From Cymodocea nodosa (lineage: Eukaryota > Streptophyta > Magnoliopsida > Alismatales > Cymodoceaceae): 64,000 nt of DNA. Shown one piece after another: positions 1 through 11,700 of this stretch. The stretch covers positions 12,716,501-12,780,500 of the forward strand of contig JAZBRI010000011.1 of NCBI GenBank assembly GCA_036874045.1. Reading direction: 5' to 3'. The notes below the pieces were generated by a model. It searched no databases. It saw nothing but the letters and a program-made list of their open reading frames with translations, and had not been told where the DNA came from. A program made the translations under genes and the position numbers. Position 1 is the stretch's first letter. Each line of letters opens with the position of its first letter.

Positions 1-2
1 AT

Positions 3-1025
3 AAGGGAAGGACAGGTGGAGGTAGAAGTTACATTAGTTGGAATGCTGAAGCAGATGCGTATTTCTTAGATATTTTAGCAGAAGTATTGAATGAAGGAAA
101 TAAGAAAACTCATGATGGAAAAATCAAAGGTAGCACTTGGGATGAAGTAATTGAAAAATACAATACTAGAAGAAACACAGGTATCACAAGGAAGAATGTA
201 GAAAGTCGCTTAAAAACTTGGCGACTAATGTATCGAAATTACTCCAAAATTGCCAACCAGAGTGGATGGGGTTGGAATTTCATCCAAGGTTACACTAACA
301 TTGATGATGAGATTTGGAAAGAGTTCGTTAAGGTTAATTTTTTAATCGCTTATGACTTATAAAATATTGTAATCTTTATCTTTTTCCATTTGACTACAAT
401 TTTCTTTTTATAGGCACATCCAGAGTGTGAAAGCTACAAAGGCAAACCATGCTTGATATTTTAGCAATTGCAACAAATATTTGAAGGTAGTATGGCCACT
501 GGGAATATGGCTAAACAAGGTGATGAGGTAGAGTTTGTACCAAACACGCAGGATGATGTGGAAATGAACACTTTCAATACCACTCAGGAAACAATGGACA
601 TGGATTCTGATTTACCTCCTTCATCAGGAGGAAGTTCAAGGGTGGCAATTGAGAAGAAGAAGAGACGAGCAAGACCTCATGCAGTGTCCCATCAAATCAT
701 AGCAGATTCATTTAAAGATGCATCAAAAGCCATTATGCATATGTGTGAAATAGATCAACAAAATCAAACTACACGGAACGATCAATTTAAAGAGTTGGTT
801 GATACACAAAAAAAATTAGTTCAAGTACAGGAAAGGTTGGTTGATATTAAAGAAAATACTAAAAACTATTTAGATCATGCTGTTGCAGCGTTACTTCAGA
901 TTGAAGGTCTTTCTACAGAAGAACAATATGAAGCTATTGAGTTATTCCAAAAGCCAGAATTTTGTAAAATATTCTTAAGTTTACCAGCAGAAATGCGTTA
1001 TGGATGGTTGAGGTTTAGGAAGTGA
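3..1025 (+). pseudogene. Harbinger ORF1: Myb/SANT-like DNA-binding protein, one internal stop, 5' partial
   Basis: ORF1 proteins of PIF/Harbinger elements act with the transposase in DNA binding and nuclear import. The frame is open from base 3 at the window edge. The first exon (3-332) encodes a Myb/SANT-like module: a W-N-A-E-x-D-x-Y-F-L-D-I-L start, then GSTWDEVIEKYN, the KNVESRLKTWR helix and the W-W pair around SGWGWNF. The donor AAG|GTTAAT at 333 joins the acceptor ATAG|GCA at 414. The second exon continues in frame but meets TAG at 462-464. After it the frame is open again to the stop at 1023-1025, with an acidic linker, a basic KKKRRARP stretch that may be a nuclear signal, and a helical C-terminus. 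One stop in an otherwise intact frame marks either a recent lesion or a sequence difference. The true start is left of the window. Confidence 0.8.
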
Positions 1026-1378
1026 GCATATGGTTACAATGGATGAAATGTTTGTTTTGTGCATGAATTCACTTTCTTTCCAATCTTGAACTTCTTGTGT
1101 TTATGAAGTGTTTTCGTGAATGTAATCTTTTATGGATGAAATCTTTTTGTGGAAGGTCATATATGGATGAAATGTAAAATGGATATTATATATTGAAATG
1201 TGAAATGACTTATCATTATGAAATGTAAAATGCTTTTTTTAGTTGAAACATCGAATGTTTTTTTTTTTTGCTTAAAAATGTGAAATGTCTTTTATTTTCT
1301 TAAAAATGTGAAATGTCTTTTATATATTGAAATGTGAAATGGTAAATTCGTAATATTCTTGTTATTTTGTAGGTGAGG

Positions 1379-2779
1379 ATGAATCCTAGTGACATGTTTA
1401 CTACTACAATTGATAATGCAATTTCATTCATACTGGATGAAGAAGAAGTAGCTAGAAGAAGGCGACTACGTCTATTAATGTCATGGACAATTTTAGCAAA
1501 AATGGCAAGTACGTCACTATTACTATACAATAACACAAGTCATATATATAGTAAAGAAGGTGCAGATTACATTAAGAGATTACTAGATCCTTGTCAACCT
1601 CATCAAGCTTACAATTGTCGAAAGATTTACAGAATGAGTCAAAGTGTGTTTAAAAGTTTTTGTTCTTTAATGAGAAATGAAGGAGTTATTGCTGATACCG
1701 CCAACATTAGTGTAGAAGAGAAATTTGCCATGTTCCTTGTCACAGTAGGGCAAAATCAAAGGTATGGAGTAACAGTTGAGCGATTTAGTCGTTCAAGTTG
1801 AAGTGTTAGCAAATACTTTAATGAAGTATTAAATGCTATAATACGTCTACATCATGTGCTTATAGCAAGACCTTTATCTTCAACACCAAGTCGAATTACA
1901 GATGATGTAAATGTTTATCCATATTTTAAGGTATGTATTCACTTTTGTATATATATTGTAGTTTTTATCTTATTTAAGGAATTAAATGATGTTTAATGTG
2001 TATAGGATTGCATTGGAGCTATTGATGGTACTCATATCAAAGCAACTACTTTTGGACAAGAAACAGCTAGATTTAGAAATAGGAAAGTTGAATTGTCTCA
2101 AAATGTGATGGCAGCATGTAATTTTGATATGAGATTTACATATATTTTAGCTGGTTGGGAAGGATCAGCAGCTGATGCTCGTATCCTTCAAGATGCAATT
2201 AGTAGACCTAATGGTTTCAAAGTTCCTCCAGGTAAATGCAATTAGTATATTTTCAAGTAATATGCACATTATCATACTAATTTCTATTCTTCTATAGGTA
2301 AGTTTTACTTGGTAGATGTTGGATATCCCAATCGACCAGAGTATATTTGCCCATTTCGAGGTGTACGCTATCATTTATCTGATTATGTTAATGATAGACT
2401 TCCTAGTAATGCTGTAGAAAACTTTAACTACAGGCATTCACAACTAAGAACAGTCATTGAGCGTACATTTGGAGTTGTGAAACATCATTTTTCAATCTTA
2501 CGAGGTCAGATGTCATATCCATATGAAACACAAGTGAAGATTGTGATCGCATGTTTTTTAATTCACAATTTCATTCGATTGGCTGATAAAGAAGATTTAC
2601 TTGAAGATTTGCAAGATGAGTTAGAAGAATTAAATATTACTGATGATATACAACCAACAGGAGAAGTGCATATGGATGGTCATTCACAGGTTGGAACGAG
2701 TCAAGAACAACGAAAAGAATTAGCTGATAAGATGCGTGAGGATATGATGATGGCAATGTGGGATGGAAGGACTATTTAA
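1379..2779 (+). pseudogene. Harbinger transposase (DDE_Tnp_4/HARBI1-like), one internal stop
   Basis: This is the cut-and-paste transposase of the element. Reading from ATG 1379, three exons join in frame: 1379-1930, 2006-2231 and 2298-2779. The introns are GTATGT...ATAG and GTAAAT...ATAG. The first exon has the conserved N-terminal block ending QNQRYGVTVERFSRS, then a TGA at 1799-1801, followed at once by the expected S-V-S-K-Y-F continuation. The catalytic acidic residues are all visible: D in AIDGTH, D in GSAADARIL and E in TVIERTFGVVKHHF. The family motif YLVDVGYPN is also present; most relatives have A where this copy has V. The tail is acidic and ends W-D-G-R-T-I. The single stop makes it a pseudogene unless it is read through. 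An AG at 1371-1372 just before the start suggests a 5' UTR intron. Confidence 0.85.
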
Positions 2780-2944
2780 GTCCATTTATATTATACCTTT
2801 GGATCTTAATAAGTAATAAGTAGAATGCTTTGTATCTTTGGACTATTGTGTAGATTGATGTCGTAAAACTTTGGATGCTTTGTACTTTTAGACTACTTTT
2901 TAAATTTATGTTGTAATAATTAGAGCATGTATACTTTTTCAAGT

Positions 2945-4460
2945 CATTAATATTATTTTCATTTTCAATTCAAAAAATTACAGATTGATGTATTAATTAC
3001 ATAATTTTAGGTAGTGTTTTATAATATATTTTGGTTGAAATCTTAAATCTATTAGTTCAAACCATAGATTATAAATTATTCTTATTATTTTAATCTTTAA
3101 ATACAATTTAGTTTAAAATACATATACATATATATATATTTATTTATATATATATAAAGTATTGGTTTTCCCGAACAACCAATTGAAAAAATATATATAC
3201 ATATATATATATTTATATATATAAAAAGTATCGGTTAAACCGAACATGTTCGATTCAACCGATACTAATTTATGTTATACATATATATATATCTTTATAT
3301 ATATAAAAAGTATCGGTTGAACCGAACATGTTCGGTTCAACTGATACAAATATATATACATATATATATATCTTTATATATATAAAAAGTATCGGTTGAA
3401 CCGAACATGTTCGGTTCAACCGATACAAATATATATATGTATATATATATATTTATATATATAAGAAGTATCGGTTGAACCGAACATTATCGGTTCAACC
3501 GATGCAAATATATATACATATATATATTTATATATATAAAAAGTATCGGTTGAACCGAACATGTTCGGTTCAACCGATACAAATATATATACATATATAT
3601 ATATTTATATATATAAAAAGTATCGATTGAACCGAACATGTTCGGTTCAACCGATACTAATTTATGTTATACATATATATATATCTTTATATATATAAAA
3701 AGTATCGGTTGAACCGAACATGTTCGGTTCAACCAATTCAAAAATATCATAAAAAATTACAAATATGCAAAGCCCTCTACTCAACCGATTAATATATATA
3801 TATATATATAACATAAATTATCGGTTGAACCGAAAGATCATCGATTCAACCGTTTTCAATATTAATAAATATTAATAGTTTATAATCTATCGGTTGAACC
3901 AATATATTTACGGTTCAACCGTTTTCCAATAATTAAATATGTAAATAATAATAATATATCATTAAATATTTTATTCTTCTACTCAACAAATACATTCTTG
4001 GTTTTCCCAAGTTAAGTAAATATACATACATATATATTAAAATAATAATGGTAAACAATGGATTAATAATGATATAACATCTTTATATTATTTTTTTAAA
4101 AATTATAAATACACATAAAATATAATATAATAATTAAAATAATATAAAAAATTTAAGAAAAAGAGAGAATAATATTAGACATATATATCTAAGAATTAAT
4201 AATAAAAATAATAATAAAATTTAATTTACAAAGAAAAAATGAAGATGTAAATTTTTAATGGTAAAAGTATGCTTATCTTTTAGGGACCTTTTGCATTTTG
4301 ATGATTATTATTCTATATTTCCTAATGTATAATTAAAAACATTTAATGTACATAATTATATTTGAATATCAAATAAATTAATATTATTTTTAGGTGTAAA
4401 TATAAAATTACAAATTAATGTATCAATTACACAATTTTAAGTAGTGTATTAGAATTTATT
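2945..4460. repeat. Imperfect direct repeats (2945-3030 and 4375-4460) bracketing the palindrome array
   Basis: The two copies lie exactly 1430 bp apart. Over 2971-3030 versus 4401-4460, 50 of 60 bases match with no gap. They bracket a 1.35-kb block that includes the palindrome array, so this block was either inserted into or duplicated within the element's 3' non-coding region. No coding sequence is seen between them. Confidence 0.6.
3158..3922. repeat. Tandem array of 36-bp palindromes in AT-rich spacers
   Basis: The core unit is a perfect inverted repeat whose left arm is TATCGGTTGAACCGAACA and whose right arm is its exact complement, with no loop. Perfect copies lie at 3390-3425 and 3544-3579. 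Near-perfect copies lie at 3229-3264, 3311-3346, 3469-3503, 3621-3656 and 3703-3738. Degenerate copies lie near 3158-3185, 3819-3853 and 3889-3921. Start-to-start spacing is 75-82 bp in the centre. Spacers are alternating AT tracts (ATATATACATATATATAT, then TTTATATATATAAAAAG) and are similar to each other, so each unit is palindrome plus spacer. The array lies wholly inside the Harbinger element, between the transposase gene and the 3' end. Confidence 0.9.
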
Positions 4461-4492
4461 TCATTATTTTTTTAATTTCCAAACATTCTAGC

Positions 4493-4653
4493 GTGCACTA
4501 AAACCCCATAGGAATTCTAACTTTCTGAACTTTCTGATAGATGCACTAAACCCCTATAGAAATTCTTACATTCCAGACATTCTATTTCCTTTCTTTCTGA
4601 ACTTTCCATTTTCTTTCCGTCTAAACTTTCCGACATGCACTAACAGCCCCTAA
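4493..4653. repeat. Harbinger 3' terminal repeat, subterminal copies and TAA target site
   Basis: The motif ATGCACTAACAGCCCC ends at 4650 and is followed by TAA. Shorter versions (GTGCACTAAAACCCC at 4493-4507 and ATGCACTAAACCCC at 4541-4554) lie upstream, each followed by a CTTTCTGAAC- or CATTCC-like segment. Clustered subterminal motifs of this kind are usually transposase binding sites (inference). The partner inverted repeat must be left of the window. Confidence 0.75.
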
Positions 4654-6702
4654 TGCTCTCTGTCAAGTAGACTAGGAAACAAAACCTTATACAGCGAAGA
4701 TTACAAGATATTTATCAGCCACATATCTGACAACTACACAACATAGCTTAACCTAATTAACAAGCAAAATTATTACATCATAACTAGAGTAAAACAAGTG
4801 TTCTAACAAACCCTGGTAAAATATTGAATTATTTTCCTAAGGGGCTTTGCTTACGTTCTTAAAATTTTATGATGCCTCATTTCACATGCATGCACCTCTT
4901 TCGAGTCACCATTAATAGCTAAACTTTATAAATGTGTGCACCTGAGAGTGTTATTATTGCTCACAAGGAAATCAAAGGAAGTGAGAAGCTTGTTTGTCCA
5001 TGTCATCAAAATTCCATTAGATTACATAATTTTAATTTTTTAAGTAAACCATCTATTGGTGCCCACCGAAGCACCTAAGGTATGGAAATGCACATGTTAA
5101 TTCCTCAAAGACTGGTCCATTTCCTACTTTAGTCGTTAAGGTTAAAATCATAGATGCCAATGCCCCCAAGGTCAATTTCCATACACATACACAAGGTTGT
5201 TCCCCTACTAGTATGCATAGTTTGATCATCCCAACTCATATTTTCTCCCATATCATGAGGGACTAAATTTTGATATGCTTCTTTCCTTCATGGAAGATTA
5301 ATAAATAATGAAAATTTTGAGAAATAGCTAAAAATCTGCATATGACATAACAAAAATGCAGATTTGATATTATCATGCATCTTTTATATGGACCTAAGAA
5401 ACAAATAACAACATGTATTTGATACTAAATTCCAAAAGCTATAAAACAAAAAGAATCATCCTATAATAAAATACCAAAGATGGTAATTACTCCCAATACG
5501 GTTGGCATCAGAAATATACTACCAAGTATGTACATGATATTGCTTTGATTTTGATTTTAAGTAAAAGTAATTTTGTTTTAAAATAATTTTTAACTTTAGA
5601 TAAATCTAGATTTAGATTTCGCTTAAAAGTCTCAATATTTGGAATAAGACTAAAATATTTGTAGGAGCATGTTAGTTTCTTATATAATTAACTATTAGAA
5701 AACAAAACAAACAACATAAATCTACTCATCATGGGGAAGAGAACTTCGTTTAGTATAATTGACGGATAAAAAAGGTCATGTAATCTGTTATATATGCATG
5801 CATACTGTCATTGCCTGCAACACACTTAGGTTATATACACATCAAACCAACGCACCAAGGATCTGTGGGCTAGAAGGTTTGTATCCAAGTTGCCAAGGAG
5901 GTGTCACTTGTTGGCTTCGCATAGAATTTAGGATTAGATCAACTTAATAAATGATGTCGTCAATGAAAGTGATTTCAAGACACATTTATATGCGACTTGA
6001 ATGGGTTTTGGGTCGTCAAAATCAGGTGATTGTTCATGTTTGCATGTAGTGATGAGGCAAAATTGGTAGATTTTGAAAAAATTTTCCAAGTTGTTTTTAT
6101 GGGTTTTGTGACGAAGGAATTTTGGGTATTGCTATTAGCTAAGGCTAATCCAAGTTCTAGGATTCAGAGGTAACAAAGGGTTGGGTGTTGTTATTGGCAT
6201 GTTCTTCAACGTGAGAGTAGGATGTCTACAGAAGCTGCTAGACATGGCTTGCCTTTAACTATCCTCCCGGTGGTAGGAATCTAATCGGTCTGACTTATGC
6301 ATCAGCTATTTCCTACATTTGGCAGGAGAGGAAAGTAAGGACCATCAGAGAGACACAGAATACTGGACCACAATGATGGGGAAGTTTTATTTGACGTAAA
6401 CCTCAAGCCTACACCGTAAAGCTCAACTGATCTTAACAAGCCCATGCCTTTTCCTTTGCATCAATGATACAAGCCCATGCCTTTTCCTTTGCATCAATGA
6501 TACAAGCCCATGCCCCTGACACCGAACAAAAAAAATGCATACTGATACATTCACCATATACGGGAACCTCAAACAGGAGCTAATCAAAATGATAAGTCAG
6601 GAAAAAGGAGTGAGACCAAACAACTCAAATGTTAAATAATTGGATATAGAAATAGATCTCAAGCAGCCTTCACAAGAACTGTTCATGGGAAAATTCTCAT
6701 CA
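4654..6702. other. Intergenic, no gene seen
   Basis: AT-rich DNA between the Harbinger end and the LTR. Short open frames (for example 5759-5947) have no family signature or splice context. A 33-bp unit beginning ACAAGCCCATGCC is repeated at 6436-6468 and 6469-6501, with the start of a third copy at 6502. Confidence 0.7.
6436..6514. repeat. 33-bp tandem repeat, 2.4 copies
   Basis: The two full copies starting at 6436 and 6469 are identical, and a third begins at 6502 and breaks off after the ACAAGCCCATGCC block. Identity of the full units indicates a recent slippage duplication. No function is apparent. Confidence 0.9.
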
Positions 6703-6707
6703 CGAAA

Positions 6708-8522
6708 TGTAAGGGCCCGACGTAAATCTGCCTATGGATGGAGCGCATTTTAGTCATTTTCCCCTGCGGTTATGACCCGGGAAAAATAACCTAGATTTTT
6801 TTCGTTTTTCATTCGACCTTCTTCGTCCTCTGCAGCGTTACTTCCGGATCCCTAGCAGCGATGACGAGAGATCGAAGTTTGGCGGCTTCGACACTCCGAT
6901 GGTGAACAAGCGGGTGTTCAGCTCCGGCGACGAGCATGTGGGGGTGCACGACTTCGACAAACGCGAGTGCGACGTGTGCGCGGCTGCCTGCGCCTGTAGC
7001 AACATGGTTTCGCAAGTAGGTGCATTTCGCCGAGATCAACGATCTTCTGGCGTCGCAAGGTGAGGTGCGTCCTTCCCCTGGCTCGCTGCTGGAGCATCAA
7101 GCGCAGTTGAAAAAAAAAAAAAAACAAAGGATCGTGAAAGGGAAGAAGGGGGTTTTGGAGATTTTCATCTTTATCGATAGTAAGTAATCTTTCTTTCCCT
7201 TTTTATTATCTAAAATGTAGTATTTTTACGTATTATTGTTGGTTGTCAAATATTTGTTATAATTATAGTGTGTGTTGAAGCTTAAAATGTTGATTATTGT
7301 TTAATGTAGGTAATCATGCAGTTATTATAATCAACCCATAATCGATAAGATTTGTAACTGTGAGGTACTTGAAAGTCTCGATCCCTTAATTTTGGTTGGT
7401 GACACATATTTATTAGTGGACATGATATGATGTTGATGATTAATAATCAATCAATGGTGTTGTTTATTGTGATTTATTCTAACTATATGTATAATACGGA
7501 TGATAATACATAATATAGTTGATTTATGCATTTTATGATATGTGATTATTGTGTATTATGTGTATGTCTAATATTTTGGAATATTAGGCAATGGTGTGAG
7601 ACTTGCGCAATTATTTTTGACTAAGGACCAACTTGTCATGTATGATCATGAATAAAGATGAATCAATTGTGTTAGATATGAAATCCGACTACAAGGGCAT
7701 AATACTATGTTATTGTGTATATGATTGAGATTGAATATACTTGGTCCGTCTTAGGGTAACTCAAAGTATCTAAAGTCTAATCACAAGATAATATGTGATT
7801 ACTTGACCTTACTGTAGGAGAAATATGCAGTCGCATTTGACTCTGCAATATTTGACCTTGTTATAGGGAGAAACATGTAGTTGTAGTTAATTAAATAAAA
7901 AAGGAAATAAAGAATGTACTTTTGGCCTAGTCATTCTATTATATTTTGCATAGATGATAAACTATTGACTATGTTTTGTACCATGTGCATATTAAGATTA
8001 TAGTTTTCCATGTGTAGCATTTTTCTTACTTTATTTATTTATTTTTTAGTTGTGAATAGATTATTTACTGAGTGTTAACTCACTTCTTTTGATTATCCCT
8101 TTTTAGGTTATCCAACCGAACAATAGGTGTAGCGTAAATCAGAGAGGTCATGTTAGCATTTTGTTTGACAGGTTGTTGGATTTTTGTTGTAAACGAATGA
8201 ATGAATGTACGCATGTAAACTCTTTTGTGGTTATAATATTTGTGGTGCATGTGAAAGCAAGACAATGATCATGATATTGATAATTCTGTGAATTTTTTAT
8301 TGAATTGAGATTTACCTAAAAAGTGATCTACTGGTCTTCTCACTATTTTGAATTTGAATTTTTGTTTATTTAACTCATTTTACTAAGATTTAAGTTTATT
8401 TTGAACTTTTGTTGTTAAATTCATCTTTTTTAACAGATGTCGTCTTGTAAAATTAAAGAAAGAGAGTTTTCCATTCTTTTAATTTTATGACATTTGCCGT
8501 AACTTCGTTTGGAGGCGTAACA
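6708..8522 (+). mobile_element. Probable solo LTR of a Ty3-type retrotransposon (Del/Tekay-like ends)
   Basis: The 1815-bp segment starts TGTAAGGGCCCGAC and ends GGAGGCGTAACA, giving the TG...CA ends of an LTR. The inverse of the right end (TGTTACGCCTCC) resembles LTR ends of the plant Del/Tekay group as I recall them. It is flanked by CGAAA (6703-6707) and TGAAA (8523-8527), a 5-bp target site differing by one C/T. Inside lies a GC-rich block (about 6830-7080), a poly-A run near 7108, and a segment with GAGTGTTAACTCAC near 8068, also common in such LTRs. No gag-pol sequence or second LTR is present on either side, so recombination between LTRs is the likely origin. Lineage is by recall only; orientation is assumed from the end sequences. 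Confidence 0.65.
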
Positions 8523-8790
8523 TGAAATGATAAATCTTCATAGTAGAAGCAACCCCTATCATTTTTCAAATACAAAAAACATAACGAAATTCATAATTTG
8601 AGTAAATTCATGAATATTTATTTCTCTTGAGTGTGATTCATTTTTAATACATACATGACATCTGCATCAAAAGTATGAGGATGTAAAGAAAGAAGAGTCT
8701 CCTTGCTGCACTGAGAATTGGAATTCTTAAATGTAATGCAAATAGAGAAGAAATGTGGAAAAACAAAGAATATAAAAATTTTCTCATATG

Positions 8791-11700
8791 TCAGTTTGCA
8801 TCATCAATCTTCATGCCTTTAAGGCTTCTTGCTAACCAGATTGCTGTTTCACGAGGGGAGACCTTATCTCTGCCAAAAGGTCTCAAAACAAATGCTAGCT
8901 CATCCAATCGATTGTGATCAAGCAGATCTGCCGATAGCTCTAGTAAGCCTTCAAGGGCTTCTGCTCTTTGTCTAAACGATCTGACATCTAGTGTTTCCTT
9001 CATGGGAGTCTCTTCCTCTTTTGGCTCAAATGAAGACTCTGAAGAATTAGTTCTTACAAGTTCTGCTAAATTTGATTTATCCTTGTTGCCAGTTTCCACA
9101 GAATGTGGATTGGATGTTATTGATTCATGTGCTGCTGGTGGTCTCAAACTTGCCGAAGTAGCATTTCTGATCTGTGCTTCGCTAACCACATTTATTAGCT
9201 TCCCAACATCCATGTTCTGAGTACCTGCATCAACAGCCTCTGTCATTGGTTGCTCACTTCCAACACGGAAGCTGCTGTGCCTTATAACATGTATCACATC
9301 ATCAAATGCTGAAGTCAAATGAGTAGCAGGACAAGCTGTTGTGTCGGATCTCTGACACGGCAGAGGCTTTTTTAACACTGGTAAAGCTTTTAAATTTTCT
9401 GAGAACTGTGGTAATACATCTCTCTTGGATGACAGCAGTTCTCTGACCGTGAATTTATCATCACCGTTGTTCATTACCGAAGAATTATCTGGCTCTGGTT
9501 TACCAAGAGACAATTCATCTGTAGAAACACTTATCTTTTCAGAGTTTTGGGAGGTCAAATTCAAACCTTCAGGAGACAACTCATTTCTGAAAACGCATTC
9601 CTCTTCAATGTTTAGTGAGGACAAATCCAAATCAGAACTTGTAGTCACTTCATCCTTAGTGATGGTGCTTTTCTTCATATCAATGATCTCTGCTGTGTGA
9701 TCGGTGGAGAGCTTGGGTTGATAATCATCATGGTGATCACTATTTACATAATCATGGTTGGAAGACTGCTCACATGAAGCAATAATTAAATCATCTACTT
9801 GGCTGCATTCTGAACCTTCCATATGTTCAGGTCCATCAGTATCAGGTGGAAAACTAGGAGATAACTTAATCTCTTCTTTCACGGTAGTTGCAGATGGTTT
9901 AGTTTGCTTTGAAGATGCTTTTGGTTTCTCCATTTGAATTTCAACAGGTGAAACTGTAGATATCTTTTCAGTTTCATATGTGTCATTTCTTGCCTTCTCA
10001 GGGATGTCAGTTGTGTGCTCAGGAGCTCCTCCTGACCTTACTATTCTACTTGGTGTTTGGTTGGTATTATAACTTCCAGAATCTGAAGTGAATGAACTAG
10101 CATGCTTTTGCGCTCTAAAAGAAGGTTTTTTTACCAAATTGCGAGGAGGAAAATGACATGGCTTCACATGATTTGCATGGTCTGCCTCTTGTCTAGCAGG
10201 ATTGGAGGAAGATATGCCATCTAATTGTTGTTTTGTTTTTGGAGAGGAATCAAATTCAGGCAACTGCAAAAGATCATATATAGATAACATCAAGAATTTG
10301 AAATAAGGATTAAAAGAAGAAAAGAAAGAAATTTCTTTTACCAGGTGCTTCAGAGGCTGTGATACACGTTTCACAAGACTACTGTTTGTTTTTCCTGGCA
10401 TGGCAGGTGCTTTATCCATATTTGACTTGGAATTGGAAGGAAGTGGACCAACAGGCTTAGTCACCTTGGTTGATGCTTCTGTGCAATTTTTTCGTGTGTT
10501 TGATTGACCTACTTTCATTCTGTTCCCTCTCAGAGGGGAGTTGCTTTCTCTAACTCGGCCCTCTTCTTTAAGAGCCATGTATACATTCTTGAAGGTTTTT
10601 GAATGCTTCACATCAACTTTGCTACTCTGATTAGGAGGCAATAGTTTAACAGAACCCTGTTCATCCATTTCAGCAGTAGAAGTCGTGCTGCCTTGCTCCT
10701 CACTTGTTATCCCCTCACCATTCTCAGGAAACTGGATTCCATTATTAAGACAGGCACCTCCATCATCGCCTGTAGAAGTCTCAGACTTTGGGACCTTAGG
10801 ATCAATATTTGATGCTGTAGCATATGTCTCACTAGATTGTGGGCTATCCTTATCACTGCCAGAGACACTACTGTTTTGACTTTCAGACATGGTCTTCCGA
10901 GAACCAGATGGCGAGGACATGCACTTTTCTGGCACATGCCCCACAGCAGCATGCTCAGGAGATGTTCGATATTGAGTAACGTAGGCTTGCAGGAAAGGGT
11001 TCCCCAGAATTTCAGAGGCCTATCTTGTAAAAATAAAAATAATATGATCAAACCTACTTAATGTCCACTGGAAGAATCCAACTTGAACAGATGAAAAAAA
11101 AAAGAAAATGTCAACTTACACTTGGCCGATGTTCTGGGTTCTTTCTTAGCATACACCTTATAAGTGCTTTTCTGCAACAAAAAACAATAGGATGAGACCA
11201 ATCATCACAGATAAATATGAAGCTGAGAATGTGATGAACATCTAAGATGATTTTAATCCCTAGCCCATCTGTTAGTCCATATTCTCAAGCCTCAAATCAG
11301 CAACTCTTTTTTCTGAAAGTTATCAGCAACTCAAACATCAACATGAGAACATAGCACTATCTAAAATGGGAATCTCCATATAGAACGAGCCAACAAGGTC
11401 CATAGATTATTAAGTAGTTGATTATTTCGGTTCTTGTGTCCATCGAATGGAACCTTCTATATACTGATACATTTAGGATCATCTATATAAATGCTTTGCT
11501 CCATTTAAGATTAGTGTGTAATGTTCAAAAGTTTTGTGATTACGACTCTACATATTCTGTACTGCCTTCCATCATATTCATTGTCTCATATAGTACATAA
11601 GAATCTACTATTGAATTTGGACCTGTAGAATACAAATTTTGTAACTCTTGAAGCTATACTCTTACTATCAAAGACATTATCTGCTAGTATCCATCTACAC

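Larger units (their letters stand above)
1..4650 (+). mobile_element. PIF/Harbinger DNA transposon, left end outside window
   Basis: The segment holds the two genes expected of an autonomous PIF/Harbinger element in the same orientation: a Myb/SANT-like protein (3-1025) and a DDE transposase (1379-2779). The right end is at 4650: the sequence CATGCACTAACAGCCCC is the inverse of a GGGGCTGTTAGTGCATG terminus, as in plant PIF/Harbinger ends, and is followed by TAA (4651-4653), a 3-bp target site typical of the superfamily. Two more copies of the terminal motif lie just inside the end (4493-4507 and 4541-4554). About 1.9 kb of AT-rich non-coding DNA with a palindrome array separates the transposase from this end. 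Each gene carries one in-frame stop, so the copy is probably no longer autonomous. The left terminus is not in the window, so the total length is unknown. Confidence 0.85.

Noticed and set aside
3158..3922. Regularly spaced repeats resembling a CRISPR array
   Set aside because: The repeats are full palindromes, the spacers are near-identical AT tracts, and the locus lies inside a plant transposon with no cas genes.
5759..5947. 62-codon open frame
   Set aside because: No recognisable domain or regulatory context; length is within chance.
6776..7063. GC-rich open frame of about 95 codons and overlapping antisense frames
   Set aside because: They lie inside the solo LTR, lack a good start and have no recognisable family; base composition of the LTR explains the open frames.
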